Origin: Myxococcales bacterium
GTDB taxonomy: Bacteria > Myxococcota_A > Bradymonadia > UBA7976 > UBA1532
Length of the DNA stretch: 36,088 nucleotides
NCBI GenBank assembly: GCA_002731825.1
Contig: PCCS01000032.1
Coordinates: forward strand, 1 to 36,088
Direction of reading: 5' to 3'
In this document: positions 15,923 through 25,326 of the stretch, one piece after another
Position numbering within the stretch: the first letter of the stretch is position 1
Layout of the letters: every line of letters begins with the position of its first letter
Translations under genes and position numbers: made by a program
Notes under the pieces: generated by a model
The model's input: the letters and a program-made list of their open reading frames with translations, nothing else
Database searches by the model: none
Told to the model about the DNA's origin: nothing

Positions 15923-16312
15923 CTAACTTTCTGCTGCGACGAATGCGTCATATTCGCTTGCGGACATTAAGGCATCCAATTGGGCATTGTCCGATAAAGA
16001 AAGACGAATAATCCAGCCCTCGCCGTATGGATCACCATTGACCGTCTCCGGTGCATCTTCCAGCGCGCTGTTGACCTCGAGGATCTCGCCACCACACGGT
16101 GCATATAGATCGCTGACGGTTTTCACTGATTCAACGACGCCGAACTTGTCTTCGGCATCAAAAGAGTCGCCAACTTCGGGTAATTCAACAAAGACCACAT
16201 CACCGAGGGCGTCTTGTGCGTGGTCTGTAATTCCGATGATTACTTCCCCATCACCCACCAGTTTGGCCCACTCATGCTCTTTGGTGTAACGTAGTTCACT
16301 TGGACTCGACAT
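15923..16312 (-). CDS. gcvH: Glycine cleavage system H protein
   Basis: The lipoyl-carrying shuttle protein of the glycine cleavage complex accepts the methylamine group from the P protein and passes it to GcvT. At 129 residues it has the family size. The lipoyl Lys is in VESVKTVSDLY (K64), preceded by DVVFVELPEVGD and followed by GGEILEVN and the GWIIRL strand. I chose ATG at 16312, with GAGGAG about 8 bases upstream; a GTG at 16315 is directly next to it. The gene is the last of folD-gcvT-gcvH on the minus strand and lies 29 bases behind gcvT. No gcvP or lipoate ligase is in the window, so the P protein and lipoylation enzymes must be elsewhere. Confidence 0.97.
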   Translation of the reverse strand: MSSPSELRYTKEHEWAKLVGDGEVIIGITDHAQDALGDVVFVELPEVGDSFDAEDKFGVVESVKTVSDLYAPCGGEILEVNSALEDAPETVNGDPYGEGWIIRLSLSDNAQLDALMSASEYDAFVAAES

Positions 16313-16341
16313 CACTCATTCTCCTCAGATCACTCCGCCTC

Positions 16342-17433
16342 TTATACATCTGATCCCGGCTTGACGAAAGGTGGCTTAACGATCGTCCCCGATTCAATAC
16401 GATTGCGCACAGCAATTTTAATGTCACTGCCCACACGATGGACACCGAAAGGCACATAAGCAAGGCCTATATTCTCACCAAGAGTCGGTGAGCGCGTGCC
16501 ACTGGTTACATGACCGATGACATGACCCTCAGCGTCAACGACATCATACCCATGGCGAGCGATGGCACGACCAGACATTTTAAAGGCAACTAAGCGCCGT
16601 TCGACCCCGGATTCCTTCTGTTCGACAAGAATATCTTTGCCGATAAAGTCTCCTGCATCCAACTTGGTTATCCATCCGAGACCAGCCTCGAGAGGCGTTG
16701 TCGTTTCATCGATGTCATTGCCATAGAGGGCATATTTCATTTCGAGTCGAAGCGTGTCCCTAGCGCCCAACCCAACCGGCTTCAACGCGTCGCCGCCCGC
16801 TTCAAATAGAGCATCCCAGATAACGCCACCTTTGTCCGCAGGACAGTAGAGCTCGAAACCATCCTCGCCCGTGTAACCAGTTCGGCTGATGATGGTGGGT
16901 ACACCACAGACGGAGCCATCTACAAACCAGTATCGCTTGATATCGGCGAGGTTTTGCTCCGTTAAAGTTTGAAGAATAGCCGAAGCCTTTGGTCCCTGAA
17001 GAGCCAATTGAGCAAACTCATCTCCTCTATCGATCGCCACGGCATCTTCGAGATTTTCAGCGATCCAAGCGTAGTCTTTTTCCCGATTGGCTGCATTGCA
17101 ACAAATGAGAAGCCTTTGCTCGGAGTATCGATAGATGACTAAATCATCAACGATGCCTCCAGACGGAAGGCACATAGCGGTGTAGCACGCCTGCCCATCG
17201 TTTATACGCGTCAGATCGTTGGTCACCAGGCGGTTCAAGGCATGAACAGCGTTTTCGCCGGTCACGTCGATCTCACCCATATGGCTTACGTCAAAAAGGC
17301 CTGCAGAGGTCCTAACAGCATCATGTTCAGCTTGGATGGTGGTCGTATACCGTACGGGCATCTCCCATCCACCGAAATCAACAAAACGGGCCCCCGCAGA
17401 GGCATGCCGTTCGTATAAAGGTGTTCTCTTCAT
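16342..17433 (-). CDS. gcvT: Aminomethyltransferase, T protein of the glycine cleavage system
   Basis: This enzyme uses tetrahydrofolate to release ammonia and form methylene-tetrahydrofolate from the aminomethyl-lipoyl H protein. The 363-residue length is standard. The N-terminus [16 protein letters not shown]...[10 protein letters not shown] is the classical start, and [14 protein letters not shown] follows. The C-terminal barrel holds [20 protein letters not shown] and the late strand [22 protein letters not shown] chose ATG at 17433 because AGGAG lies 7 bases ahead and the family begins here. The frame continues to 17472 inside folD. It is 10 bases behind folD and makes an operon with it and gcvH. 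Confidence 0.98.
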   Translation of the reverse strand: MKRTPLYERHASAGARFVDFGGWEMPVRYTTTIQAEHDAVRTSAGLFDVSHMGEIDVTGENAVHALNRLVTNDLTRINDGQACYTAMCLPSGGIVDDLVIYRYSEQRLLICCNAANREKDYAWIAENLEDAVAIDRGDEFAQLALQGPKASAILQTLTEQNLADIKRYWFVDGSVCGVPTIISRTGYTGEDGFELYCPADKGGVIWDALFEAGGDALKPVGLGARDTLRLEMKYALYGNDIDETTTPLEAGLGWITKLDAGDFIGKDILVEQKESGVERRLVAFKMSGRAIARHGYDVVDAEGHVIGHVTSGTRSPTLGENIGLAYVPFGVHRVGSDIKIAVRNRIESGTIVKPPFVKPGSDV

Positions 17434-17443
17434 TGTCTTGCTC

Positions 17444-18307
17444 CTACCGATTAGCGCGTCGCGCAGCTGCACGGGTCACATTATCAAGTAAGTAGGCGAT
17501 AGTCATCGGGCCAACGCCGCCGGGTACTGGCGTAATTGCACCCGCAACTTCAGCGACTTCATCATAGGCCACGTCCCCGACCAATTTGCCATCAGCCGTT
17601 CGGTTGATGCCCACATCGATCACAGCTGCACCCGGCTTAACCCAATCTCGTTTAATAAATTCTGGTCGACCGACAGCCGCGATGATGATGTCGGCTTCGC
17701 GCACACGGTCAGCCAGGTCCTGCGTGCGGGAGTGGCAAATTGTCACGGTCGCATCAGCCGCCAGCAGCAAATGCGCCATTGGTTTCCCAACGATGGTACT
17801 TCGTCCAATTACAACGGCGCGCCGACCTCGGCAAATGACGTCTGACTCCTTGAGTAAACGCATGCAACCAGATGGGGTACATGCGACAAAACCAGGCTCT
17901 CCTGCCAAAAGCCGACCCAAATTCAGTGGGTGCAAACCATCCACATCCTTCGCCGGGTCAATCTCATTCAGAATAGAGGTCGCCAAGGCCGCATCGATAT
18001 GGCCTGGCAGTGGTAATTGGACCAGTATGCCGTCAACTGCTTCATCCGCATTCAAGCGGTGGATGGTCTCCCGTAACTGACTCGGTTCAAGGGTCTCCGG
18101 CAGCCGTATCGTTTGGGCATTTATCCCAACTCGGCCCGCCATCCGTTCTTTATTTCGAACATAAACTTGGCTCGCAGGATCATCCCCTGCCAAAACCACT
18201 GCGAGACCCGGTACTACACCCTGTTTCGACAAGGCCTGTACGCGCACATTGACCTCGTCACGTACTTTTGACGCGATCAGTCGTCCATCTATTTTAACCG
18301 CTGTCAT
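17444..18307 (-). CDS. folD: Bifunctional methylenetetrahydrofolate dehydrogenase / methenyltetrahydrofolate cyclohydrolase
   Basis: This enzyme oxidises 5,10-methylene-THF with NADP and hydrolyses the methenyl-THF formed to 10-formyl-THF, the next steps after GlyA and GcvT. The 287 residues match FolD. Motifs are [17 protein letters not shown] (catalytic Lys 53), [33 protein letters not shown] (nucleotide-binding loop) and [18 protein letters not shown] at the end. I chose ATG at 18307 with GGAG 6 bases upstream; a TTG in frame at 18319 overlaps that site. It leads gcvT by 10 bases, so methylene-THF produced by GcvT is handed to the next enzyme by co-expression. Confidence 0.98.
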   Translation of the reverse strand: MTAVKIDGRLIASKVRDEVNVRVQALSKQGVVPGLAVVLAGDDPASQVYVRNKERMAGRVGINAQTIRLPETLEPSQLRETIHRLNADEAVDGILVQLPLPGHIDAALATSILNEIDPAKDVDGLHPLNLGRLLAGEPGFVACTPSGCMRLLKESDVICRGRRAVVIGRSTIVGKPMAHLLLAADATVTICHSRTQDLADRVREADIIIAAVGRPEFIKRDWVKPGAAVIDVGINRTADGKLVGDVAYDEVAEVAGAITPVPGGVGPMTIAYLLDNVTRAAARRANR

Positions 18308-18404
18308 GCCCCACTCCAACGACGTGTTTCACTGAATGGTCGACTAACAGTTCGGCCCTTGGAGATCAAGCAGTGAAGTGACGCAGCGCGCAGGATGGCT
18401 TTCT

Positions 18405-19691
18405 TTAAACAGCCTCATTGGAGGCCGCGTCATAATCGGGTTCTAATTGCATGTAGGCTGCCCTTTTGCTGAAGAAATCAGCGTTTATCGGCAGGTTATG
18501 CCGACGACGGATCTCGCGAAGACCCTCATTCAGTTTCAGAAAAAAGTCGAGGGTGTAAATCGGCTCTTGCCCTCGATTCTTACCCGTCATTTTCCAATGC
18601 AGCGAATAGACAGCATGAATGCCTCTAGCCGTTAAAAATTCGCCTGCTTCAATGGCGCTTTCGAGAGCCAGGTCTGGAGATGCAAAACAGCCCTCCCCTT
18701 CTAGCTCAGCACCACCCACGAATGCACTCATCACATGGCCGCGACCGAACACTTCAACGGCAATTTCGAGTGATTCAATCCATGCGTCACGGCCCACGAT
18801 TTCATGCTTACCAGGACAGACTCTTTGAAACTGCTCAGGGTCCCAGACTTCAAGATTAAAGCACGCGCCTCGAACGCCAAGTTCTTTAAGCTGTTCCATA
18901 GACCGCCTAGGGATCGCACCGGAACCGCAGGCCACGTAGTACCGGTCCATTAGACCGGCTCGCTTCAAATGTTCGGCGATTTGTACGAAGCGGTCTCCTT
19001 CAGCTTGCATGTCTAGCATGCTGCCACCGACGAGATATAATTGCTTCGCGTCGGTCTTCGGATGGATACAGGCCTCAACAACGCGCTCAAGGGTCGGCTC
19101 AGGGACATCGATGATGTACAGTTCTTGACCCAGCGGATCCATCCGTTTGTCCGGAAGCCCGTAGAGGCAAAACTTACAGCTGAGGTTCCGCGTGCGCGTC
19201 GAGTCGTCCTGAGGAACGACAAAATATTCACAGCCGGGCGCTACGTTCAGAACCAGCATGTCGCCGTGCTGACTCAAACCCGTGGCTTTCATCGGTGTAC
19301 CGTCGGCCGTGATCAAATCAGCCCAAGGCTGGCGTGTCTCGAAAGAGGTCGCTGTGACGCGCGTGCCATCTATAAAGAGTTCATATGGACCTTCGTCCGT
19401 CCGCCTGACCTTGAAGGGACTCTGCTCCTTTATCCTCAATCGGGCCTGGGTGTCGTCCGGAAACCGAAATAGGTAGGGGGTCTGAACGACCCGTCCTCCT
19501 CCAATGGCCGGTACGCCGGGCGGCAAGTGATATGGCATAAAATTAGGAAAGGCCCACGAGGCTGCATCGACAAGGCATGGGTCAAATTGAACCCCCTCGA
19601 AGAGAAGCGCCGCTTTTAGACGAACGATCTCCGGCGTGGTCGGGTAATCACGTTCAAGGCGCTCTAGAATATTCAAATTTGACGAATCCAT
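18405..19691 (-). CDS. Radical SAM protein with non-canonical cysteine spacing
   Basis: A 428-residue protein. The core has LVLNVAPGCEYF (C154), NLSCKFCLYG (C172 and C175), LYLVGGSMLD (220-226, in place of the GGE strand) and LGVRGACFNLEVWDPEQF, all typical of a radical SAM barrel. The cysteines read CX17CX2C instead of CX3CX2C. The 17-residue stretch between the first two is charged (PQDDSTRTRN). An N-terminal part of about 150 residues is unknown. The C-terminal part (GIHAVYSLHWKMTGKNRG, YTLDFFLKLNEGL) is also unknown. The substrate cannot be inferred. It lies 67 bases downstream of the VWA gene and 97 bases upstream of folD on the same strand, which hints at but does not prove a link to one-carbon genes. 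Alternative spacing with another Cys is possible. Confidence 0.85.
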   Translation of the reverse strand: MDSSNLNILERLERDYPTTPEIVRLKAALLFEGVQFDPCLVDAASWAFPNFMPYHLPPGVPAIGGGRVVQTPYLFRFPDDTQARLRIKEQSPFKVRRTDEGPYELFIDGTRVTATSFETRQPWADLITADGTPMKATGLSQHGDMLVLNVAPGCEYFVVPQDDSTRTRNLSCKFCLYGLPDKRMDPLGQELYIIDVPEPTLERVVEACIHPKTDAKQLYLVGGSMLDMQAEGDRFVQIAEHLKRAGLMDRYYVACGSGAIPRRSMEQLKELGVRGACFNLEVWDPEQFQRVCPGKHEIVGRDAWIESLEIAVEVFGRGHVMSAFVGGAELEGEGCFASPDLALESAIEAGEFLTARGIHAVYSLHWKMTGKNRGQEPIYTLDFFLKLNEGLREIRRRHNLPINADFFSKRAAYMQLEPDYDAASNEAV

Positions 19692-19758
19692 TGAGTTGCC
19701 CCATCTCGGCCCACCGGAGTGAGCGCTGGCTGTATATCGGTAATTAAAGCAGAAACTC

Positions 19759-22700
19759 TTAGGTGCGGCGAGTCCAAATCACGCAATCGAACAACGCGAG
19801 CAGCAGGCACAGAAGTCCGGCCCAAATCCCATAGAGTGGATCGGGACGTCGTCCTGCGGCCTCTAGGACGGGTTTAATTTCTGATGGAGAACGAAGGGAC
19901 AGCCCACCCGTCACAGCCGCTTGTAACTCCAATGCTGCCTTTGCAACCCCTGTTGTGGCTAGCTCCTCAGGATACGAGCGACTGATGACGTCGGTGATTG
20001 CGCCCGACTGAGTCATCGTGCTGACAGCGAGAAGACCCGGTCGGCCTTTGGGGAGTTCGGTCCAAGACCGCCCAGGCCCTGACGGAGTCCATGTCCTCTG
20101 TAGTCGTCGACCAGAGTCATCCGTAAAGATAACCTCACCGACAGCGGGCGGTCGATTGGATGCGGCTTCGAACCACAGTCGATTCTTTTCGACCCTGAGT
20201 CGGGGGCCGCCGGTTGCCGGTAAAAGCGCATGACCGAAGAGATTGGCCCATTGCTCGGCTGACAGGGCCCATCGGTCTGTTGCCAAGCTAACGACACGGC
20301 CACGACCCAGCTGCCATTCTGCCAAGATCGGTTCGCCACCCGCAGTGGCCAACGCCCTGGCACCGATGCGAAGACTCGTTCTGATTCGCCCATCGATTGG
20401 CGGGGCATTGCCTCCGACACGACTTGACCAGCTCGGGTCTGCCAAGACCGGTCCGCCCTCACGTAAAAGCCCCTCGCCAATGGCATCGGAGAGACGGCCC
20501 AGAACGAGACTATGAACAGGTCCGCTCGCCTGGATTGCCGTTCCACCAAGTGTCTCAGCAATCCAATTCATTGTTGATAATTTAGCCCGTTTCCCTGTGG
20601 CGAGCCCGATAAAGCTCACACCGTCAGACGACAATCTATCCACATGAGACCGAAGCTGTTCAGCGTCTGCAAAATGCCCATCAGAAATGACGATAATCAG
20701 CTTTTTGAAAAGCCCAGGTCGATCGAGCAACTCCCTCGCCTTGGACAGAGCTGGCCCGAGACGTGTACCGCCACGAGCCAAGGTTGGAACTGGTAATTGG
20801 GCATTCAGAGTCTCTAGGGGCGTCAGCGGTGTCATGACACGGGCGTCACCCGAAAATGCAACCAAGCCGACCAAATCTCTCGCCTCAAGTGATCCGGAGA
20901 GCCCCCCGGCGATATCAGCTACGGCGCTTAGACCACTGCCACCCGACGCTTGAGATTGGCTTCCACTTCGATCCACCAAAAGCACGACTCCAGCAGGCTC
21001 TGGATTTGGCCGTTTCGGCCGACTGTTTAAGGGGGACATCGCGTCTAACTGACTCCCTGTCCATCCCCCATTGCCAAAAGCGTTTGATTGGCCGGCCAAG
21101 AAGAGTAGGCCGCCGGCATAGACCCAGCGCCGAATATTGGCCTGGACAGTCTCAGGTATTGCAGCCGCGGGCACATCGATCACGGCCAGTGCCCGAGCAT
21201 CAGAAATCTCCGCTCCGCGCTCCATAAGTTCATCTGGTGACACTCGAGTCACATTCAAACCAGCACTCTCCAGCCAATCTGCATTTGAGCCGACAACCAC
21301 GCCTTTAGTGGATCGAGGTTGTCGTACATGGACGAGCCATCGGTTATTGTCCTCCAGCCGATCACCATCAACAAACAATTCGACCTCCACGACCGAGCTT
21401 GCATCCTGCCCCGAAACCGTTCGAACCATTTGGATTTCGCCAGCCGAAAGAGTCACGTCAACGAGTTCACTGCCAATTTGGAGTCTGCCTTCGACGGTCT
21501 TGTCGCTGATGAGTTCAACACGGATAAAACGAACTCCACCAACTCGAATACCAAAGGCTGAGGCGATTCGAGCATCAGGCCGATTGGAATTTGCAGCCAA
21601 AGTGAAGACCCGGTTTTTGACAGGTACGGGGCCATCGGTCGCCTGCCCATCGCTGAGCAAAACGATGACGCCATCTGGTCCTGCAAGTTCGGCCGCCGTA
21701 CTGAGTAGCGGCGCATGCTTCGTTCCGCCCCGAAATTCAGGAAATGGCGCGTTGGCACGCACAACTTGGTCTACTGAATCACTCCCGTCCACGCGGGCGG
21801 TTAGTCGCTTGGAAAGTGTCTTTTGTACAGTGGCTGCCCGTGCCAACGTTTCTTTTTTCGGCATCGAGCCCGAGATATCGACAGCCAAAACAATCGGTGC
21901 CTCTCGATCACCAACAAACTCGGGGATAAGTGACAAACCAAGTAGCACGACAATCACCAACATGAGCCAGCGCCGACGGCCATCAGCCGGGATAAGAAAA
22001 ATCCAAAGACCGATCAAAATCCCCAAAATTTGCCAGACGGTTCGATCGACCTCGACCACGGTATCAGTCGGCATCTGTACAACGCCGCGCCCGTCGGTGA
22101 CGCCGCCTTGAACGGCTAGGTAGGCAGAGATGCCCTTGGATTCAAGGGTGTACACCCCTTGTTCATCAAGTGCTGGAACGACCACAATGCCATTACGGCT
22201 TTCCAGTGGGGTCACTCGGCCACCGGGATGGCTCAGACGCACATCATCGGGCGAGCTGAGGACCGTCGCGTGGCCGGCCCTGATCTCCAAGCAACGCGAC
22301 CGACGTTCACGGTCCTGATTGAGGGCGTCGAAAAAAAGCACAGGCCACGCCGCTGTTTTCGGGATGTCTGTTTCATCAGGAGAGAAACCGAAGCGACGCG
22401 TCTGGCCAGATGGCCCCCGAATCAAATCCACAACCGGCGCTTGATTTGCGAGTAAAATAGGCTGGGATGAATCACGGAGTGGCGACCAGCGCTCGAGAAC
22501 CACCTCCGGCGGCGGGAGTTCTTGTTCAAATCGCAAGACGGCTGGCTCTAAAGTCTCCCCTTTAAAATCGAAAGTGAAATGGGTCAAATGGGGCGCAAAT
22601 GGTGTCCAATGACGCCCATTTTCCAAGGCTGGCCCCATACGCCACTCAGCCTCATTCCGGTCGACTAATTCGACGTTTGGAAGACCAGCTAATAGGCTCG

Positions 22701-23427
22701 CTACGGTTTTGGGCCAGCCCGTCTTAGCAACCTTCAACGGTTTGGCGTCGGGAATGCAAATCGGATACGGCTGGTGACCCTCAATTTGAATGAGGCCACC
22801 ACCGGATTCGAGGGGGTCTCGTAAAAACCAATCTGGACTTCTCTGCCTCAAGTCATATCGGGTCTGACCGATCATCAAGGTGGGTGGTGACACCGTATCT
22901 GCAACCACACTCACAACAACGGCGTCCCCCACGAGTGCGGCCCCAGCTCTGATTTCATTTTTTTTCTCGCGAGTGTGCCGCAGTAAACGAACAGTACCGG
23001 CCAAAGGAGTTAAGTTACGTCCGAATGACACAGCGGCGGCCCAATTTGGTTCGGCATCAACACTGCGAACCGTTTTTAGATCGAATGCTTGAGTCGGTGG
23101 GTAACCCGCCCGCACGATGGTCAATGGCCGCTCCCAATCTCCGGCCTCAGGTATGGGGCCATCAACCACTAGAATAGTACCGCCATCGCTGGTCCAGTTA
23201 ATCCCAGCCAGTAGGGCCGTAAGACACATAAACAGGGCCAAGCGCGCAACGAGTAAATGTTTGCTGTAGAGACGCCGAATGCCTTTAATCTGCTGGTCTA
23301 TATGCCCACGGAGTAAAACAAAGGCACTGTGGGGTGGGCTCTCATGACCTGGACCACGTAAGTGAACGTAAAGAGCCAATAAACAGCCGGCAAGCGCGAG
23401 CAACGCAATGGGGTGAGCAACAGTCAA
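19759..23427 (-). CDS. Giant BatA-like protein with two VWA domains
   Basis: A 1222-residue membrane protein. The N-terminus resembles the BatA N-terminal domain: hydrophobic helices at about 4-22 and 58-79 around a stretch with HLRG. Two more membrane helices lie at about 464-480 and 488-503. VWA domain 1 follows: MIDAS DISGS (517-521), GGTK (567-570) and LLSDGQ (590-595). A Rossmann-like GATase1-type segment (about 740-785, YAGGLLFLAGQSNAF) precedes VWA domain 2 with DRSGS (819-823), GGTRLGPAL (886-894) and VISDGH (913-918). A last helix is at about 1200-1217. Both MIDAS sites appear complete, so each VWA probably binds Mg or Mn. It starts at TTG 23427, 3 bases after the DUF58 stop. It is the last gene of the MoxR cluster and probably receives MoxR-driven assembly or regulation. 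Confidence 0.92.
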   Translation of the reverse strand: MTVAHPIALLALAGCLLALYVHLRGPGHESPPHSAFVLLRGHIDQQIKGIRRLYSKHLLVARLALFMCLTALLAGINWTSDGGTILVVDGPIPEAGDWERPLTIVRAGYPPTQAFDLKTVRSVDAEPNWAAAVSFGRNLTPLAGTVRLLRHTREKKNEIRAGAALVGDAVVVSVVADTVSPPTLMIGQTRYDLRQRSPDWFLRDPLESGGGLIQIEGHQPYPICIPDAKPLKVAKTGWPKTVASLLAGLPNVELVDRNEAEWRMGPALENGRHWTPFAPHLTHFTFDFKGETLEPAVLRFEQELPPPEVVLERWSPLRDSSQPILLANQAPVVDLIRGPSGQTRRFGFSPDETDIPKTAAWPVLFFDALNQDRERRSRCLEIRAGHATVLSSPDDVRLSHPGGRVTPLESRNGIVVVPALDEQGVYTLESKGISAYLAVQGGVTDGRGVVQMPTDTVVEVDRTVWQILGILIGLWIFLIPADGRRRWLMLVIVVLLGLSLIPEFVGDREAPIVLAVDISGSMPKKETLARAATVQKTLSKRLTARVDGSDSVDQVVRANAPFPEFRGGTKHAPLLSTAAELAGPDGVIVLLSDGQATDGPVPVKNRVFTLAANSNRPDARIASAFGIRVGGVRFIRVELISDKTVEGRLQIGSELVDVTLSAGEIQMVRTVSGQDASSVVEVELFVDGDRLEDNNRWLVHVRQPRSTKGVVVGSNADWLESAGLNVTRVSPDELMERGAEISDARALAVIDVPAAAIPETVQANIRRWVYAGGLLFLAGQSNAFGNGGWTGSQLDAMSPLNSRPKRPNPEPAGVVLLVDRSGSQSQASGGSGLSAVADIAGGLSGSLEARDLVGLVAFSGDARVMTPLTPLETLNAQLPVPTLARGGTRLGPALSKARELLDRPGLFKKLIIVISDGHFADAEQLRSHVDRLSSDGVSFIGLATGKRAKLSTMNWIAETLGGTAIQASGPVHSLVLGRLSDAIGEGLLREGGPVLADPSWSSRVGGNAPPIDGRIRTSLRIGARALATAGGEPILAEWQLGRGRVVSLATDRWALSAEQWANLFGHALLPATGGPRLRVEKNRLWFEAASNRPPAVGEVIFTDDSGRRLQRTWTPSGPGRSWTELPKGRPGLLAVSTMTQSGAITDVISRSYPEELATTGVAKAALELQAAVTGGLSLRSPSEIKPVLEAAGRRPDPLYGIWAGLLCLLLALFDCVIWTRRT

Positions 23428-23430
23428 ATA

Positions 23431-24348
23431 TCAAACCGCCTGAGGTTGAGTTTTACCCGTTGTAAACTGGGCCATCATGAGAGTACAGGCGGCCTGGAAG
23501 TCTCCAGCCGTTTGCAGATCCACCAAGGCCACGCCCAATCTGCCCACGGCCTGGTGGAATGCCCGTTCAAAATCATTCAGGCGAGATTGAAATAAGCGTC
23601 GCTCACCGTGAGCAAAAACGTGGCGTTGCGAGCTTTCTGGATCAGATATCTGCTCCATTTTGACCCTAAGCTCATTGGGTTCGAGTATGCGGACCAAAGC
23701 GCACCGCCCAGCGAGACCAACCAGCCAAGACAGGCGGGCTCCTTGTTGAGTGTCCGTCATAAAGTCAGATAGAAAGACAATACGACCATATTCAGCAGGC
23801 GCGTTTATGGCCTGGACAGCTTTAGATAAATCTGCTGCACCCGTTGGTTGCGTTGCCGAGAGATAAGAATACAAGTCCGCTGCGCAATTTTGTCCATGGA
23901 ATGGGCGAGAAAAAAACAGCTGGCTGTCCTGACATATCGCGACGATGACTTGGTGGCCATCCTGCAGGGCTGCAAATCCCAGCACAGTTGCTAATTGACG
24001 GGACCAAAGCCACTTTGTGCCGTCATTAAGGCCCATGGACCCAGATGCATCGACCACCAACATGATTCGACCGAAACTCTCGTCTTCGTACCGCCTCACA
24101 AATAAATTGCCCGTTCGAGCAAAAACAGGCCAGTCAACATGCCGGACGTCTTCGCCCGCTCGGTACGAAACATATCCGTGAAAGTCACGGCCCATTCGAC
24201 TCTGTGTATTGCGTTTTTGACCCGCTTGCTGAACACGCTGTGACCGTCGAAGACCAAATGGATATTGGCTGGCAAGCTGCCATAGCTCGGATTCGGTGAG
24301 CTGGTCGACCAATCCATCTCGCCGGTTCATGCGGTCGTACCCAATCAC
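23431..24348 (-). CDS. DUF58 family protein
   Basis: DUF58 proteins sit beside MoxR ATPases and have a VWA-like core. Here the family hallmark RAGEDVRHVDWPVFARTG lies at 63-80, and a VWA-like strand with DASGSMG (100-106) follows, so a partial MIDAS is present. The 305-residue length is normal. The GTG at 24348 follows directly on the MoxR stop; an ATG at 24330 is an alternative. The neighbours MoxR and double-VWA protein are the standard company of this family. It is probably an adaptor or substrate of the MoxR ATPase in envelope or aerotolerance functions. No membrane segment is clear, so it acts in the cytosol or on the inner membrane face. Confidence 0.94.
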   Translation of the reverse strand: MIGYDRMNRRDGLVDQLTESELWQLASQYPFGLRRSQRVQQAGQKRNTQSRMGRDFHGYVSYRAGEDVRHVDWPVFARTGNLFVRRYEDESFGRIMLVVDASGSMGLNDGTKWLWSRQLATVLGFAALQDGHQVIVAICQDSQLFFSRPFHGQNCAADLYSYLSATQPTGAADLSKAVQAINAPAEYGRIVFLSDFMTDTQQGARLSWLVGLAGRCALVRILEPNELRVKMEQISDPESSQRHVFAHGERRLFQSRLNDFERAFHQAVGRLGVALVDLQTAGDFQAACTLMMAQFTTGKTQPQAV

Positions 24349-25326
24349 CTAAACACGTTTTAGGATGTCGGCCACGACATCACTCGGGCTGACTCCCCCA
24401 ATTCGAGCACCATAGTCCAAAACCAAGCGATGCGATAAGGCCACTGAGGCCATAGAACGCACATCATCTTCGGTGACGTGCAGGCGACCGGACATCGCAG
24501 CTCGAGCTTTTGACGCAGCCAGCAAGCCTTGGGCCGCTCGCGGACTCGCACCCAGCTTAATCCATTTGCGGCCATCAACAGCCTCTGAATCCGGCTGGGT
24601 TGCCAGTATGATATCGGCGACAAGTTCCTTAATTCGCGTAGAGGTCGGCATGTGTCTGACATGCTCTTGAAAAGCGAGAAGTGTTGTCGAATTCAAGATC
24701 GGCTCCGCTGTCTCAAGCGCATCATTGGGCGTCACATCTAAGATACGAATGAGAGTCCCCCGGTCTGGCGCATTGACGATAATCTTCAGTAAAAAGCGGT
24801 CCGCTTGAGCCTCTGGCAAGGGATAAGTGCCTTCCATCTCGATCGGATTATTCGTTGCCAGAACAAAAAAAGGCTGTTCCAAAACCTGGGTCTGACCCCC
24901 AAGGGTCACTTGGCCTTCAGCCATGGCTTCCAGCATGGCTGACTGGGTGCGGGGATTCGCCCTATTTATTTCGTCGGCTAAAAGGACTTGTGTGAATATT
25001 GGACCTGGCTCAAATCGAGTGGTTGGCCCGTCGGGCGTCGTCTCAAGAATCTGTCCTCCGAGGATATCAGACGGCATTAAATCTGGGGTAAACTGGATAC
25101 GCTGTACTTGGAGTCCAAGGAGTTTAGCCACCAGTTTAACCAATAAGGTCTTTCCTAAACCAGGGCCACCTTCGAGCAAGACATGCCCCCGCGCGAGGAT
25201 CGCCGCGATCACATTATCAACCAACGAGTCTTGGCCAACGAAGCGACTGCCCAATTGACTCCTCAGATCGAGCACCGCGTCTCTTAGCTCGCGTGACCGT
25301 GTCTCGGAATCCAAATCCGAATTCAT
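24349..25326 (-). CDS. MoxR family AAA+ ATPase
   Basis: A 325-residue ATPase of the MoxR class. Motifs are FVGQDSLVDNVIAAILARGHVLLEGGPGLGKT (Walker A at 53-60), TPDLMPSDILGG, PGPIFTQVLLADEINRANPRTQSAMLEAM (Walker B 115-120), FVLATNNPIEMEGTYPLPEAQADRF (sensor 1 and the second conserved block) and the C-terminal GASPRAAQGL. These are the classical MoxR signatures, and the protein is expected to be a chaperone-like remodeler of the VWA proteins encoded beside it. I prefer ATG at 25326 since its ATGA overlaps the previous stop; the frame stays open to GTG 25347. It is cytosolic. Its targets would be the DUF58 and VWA proteins. Confidence 0.97.
   Translation of the reverse strand: MNSDLDSETRSRELRDAVLDLRSQLGSRFVGQDSLVDNVIAAILARGHVLLEGGPGLGKTLLVKLVAKLLGLQVQRIQFTPDLMPSDILGGQILETTPDGPTTRFEPGPIFTQVLLADEINRANPRTQSAMLEAMAEGQVTLGGQTQVLEQPFFVLATNNPIEMEGTYPLPEAQADRFLLKIIVNAPDRGTLIRILDVTPNDALETAEPILNSTTLLAFQEHVRHMPTSTRIKELVADIILATQPDSEAVDGRKWIKLGASPRAAQGLLAASKARAAMSGRLHVTEDDVRSMASVALSHRLVLDYGARIGGVSPSDVVADILKRV

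Noticed and set aside
21137..22111. Plus-strand frame of 324 codons
   Set aside because: It lies inside the VWA gene on the other strand and is Ser/Thr/Arg-rich without any domain; typical of a shadow frame.
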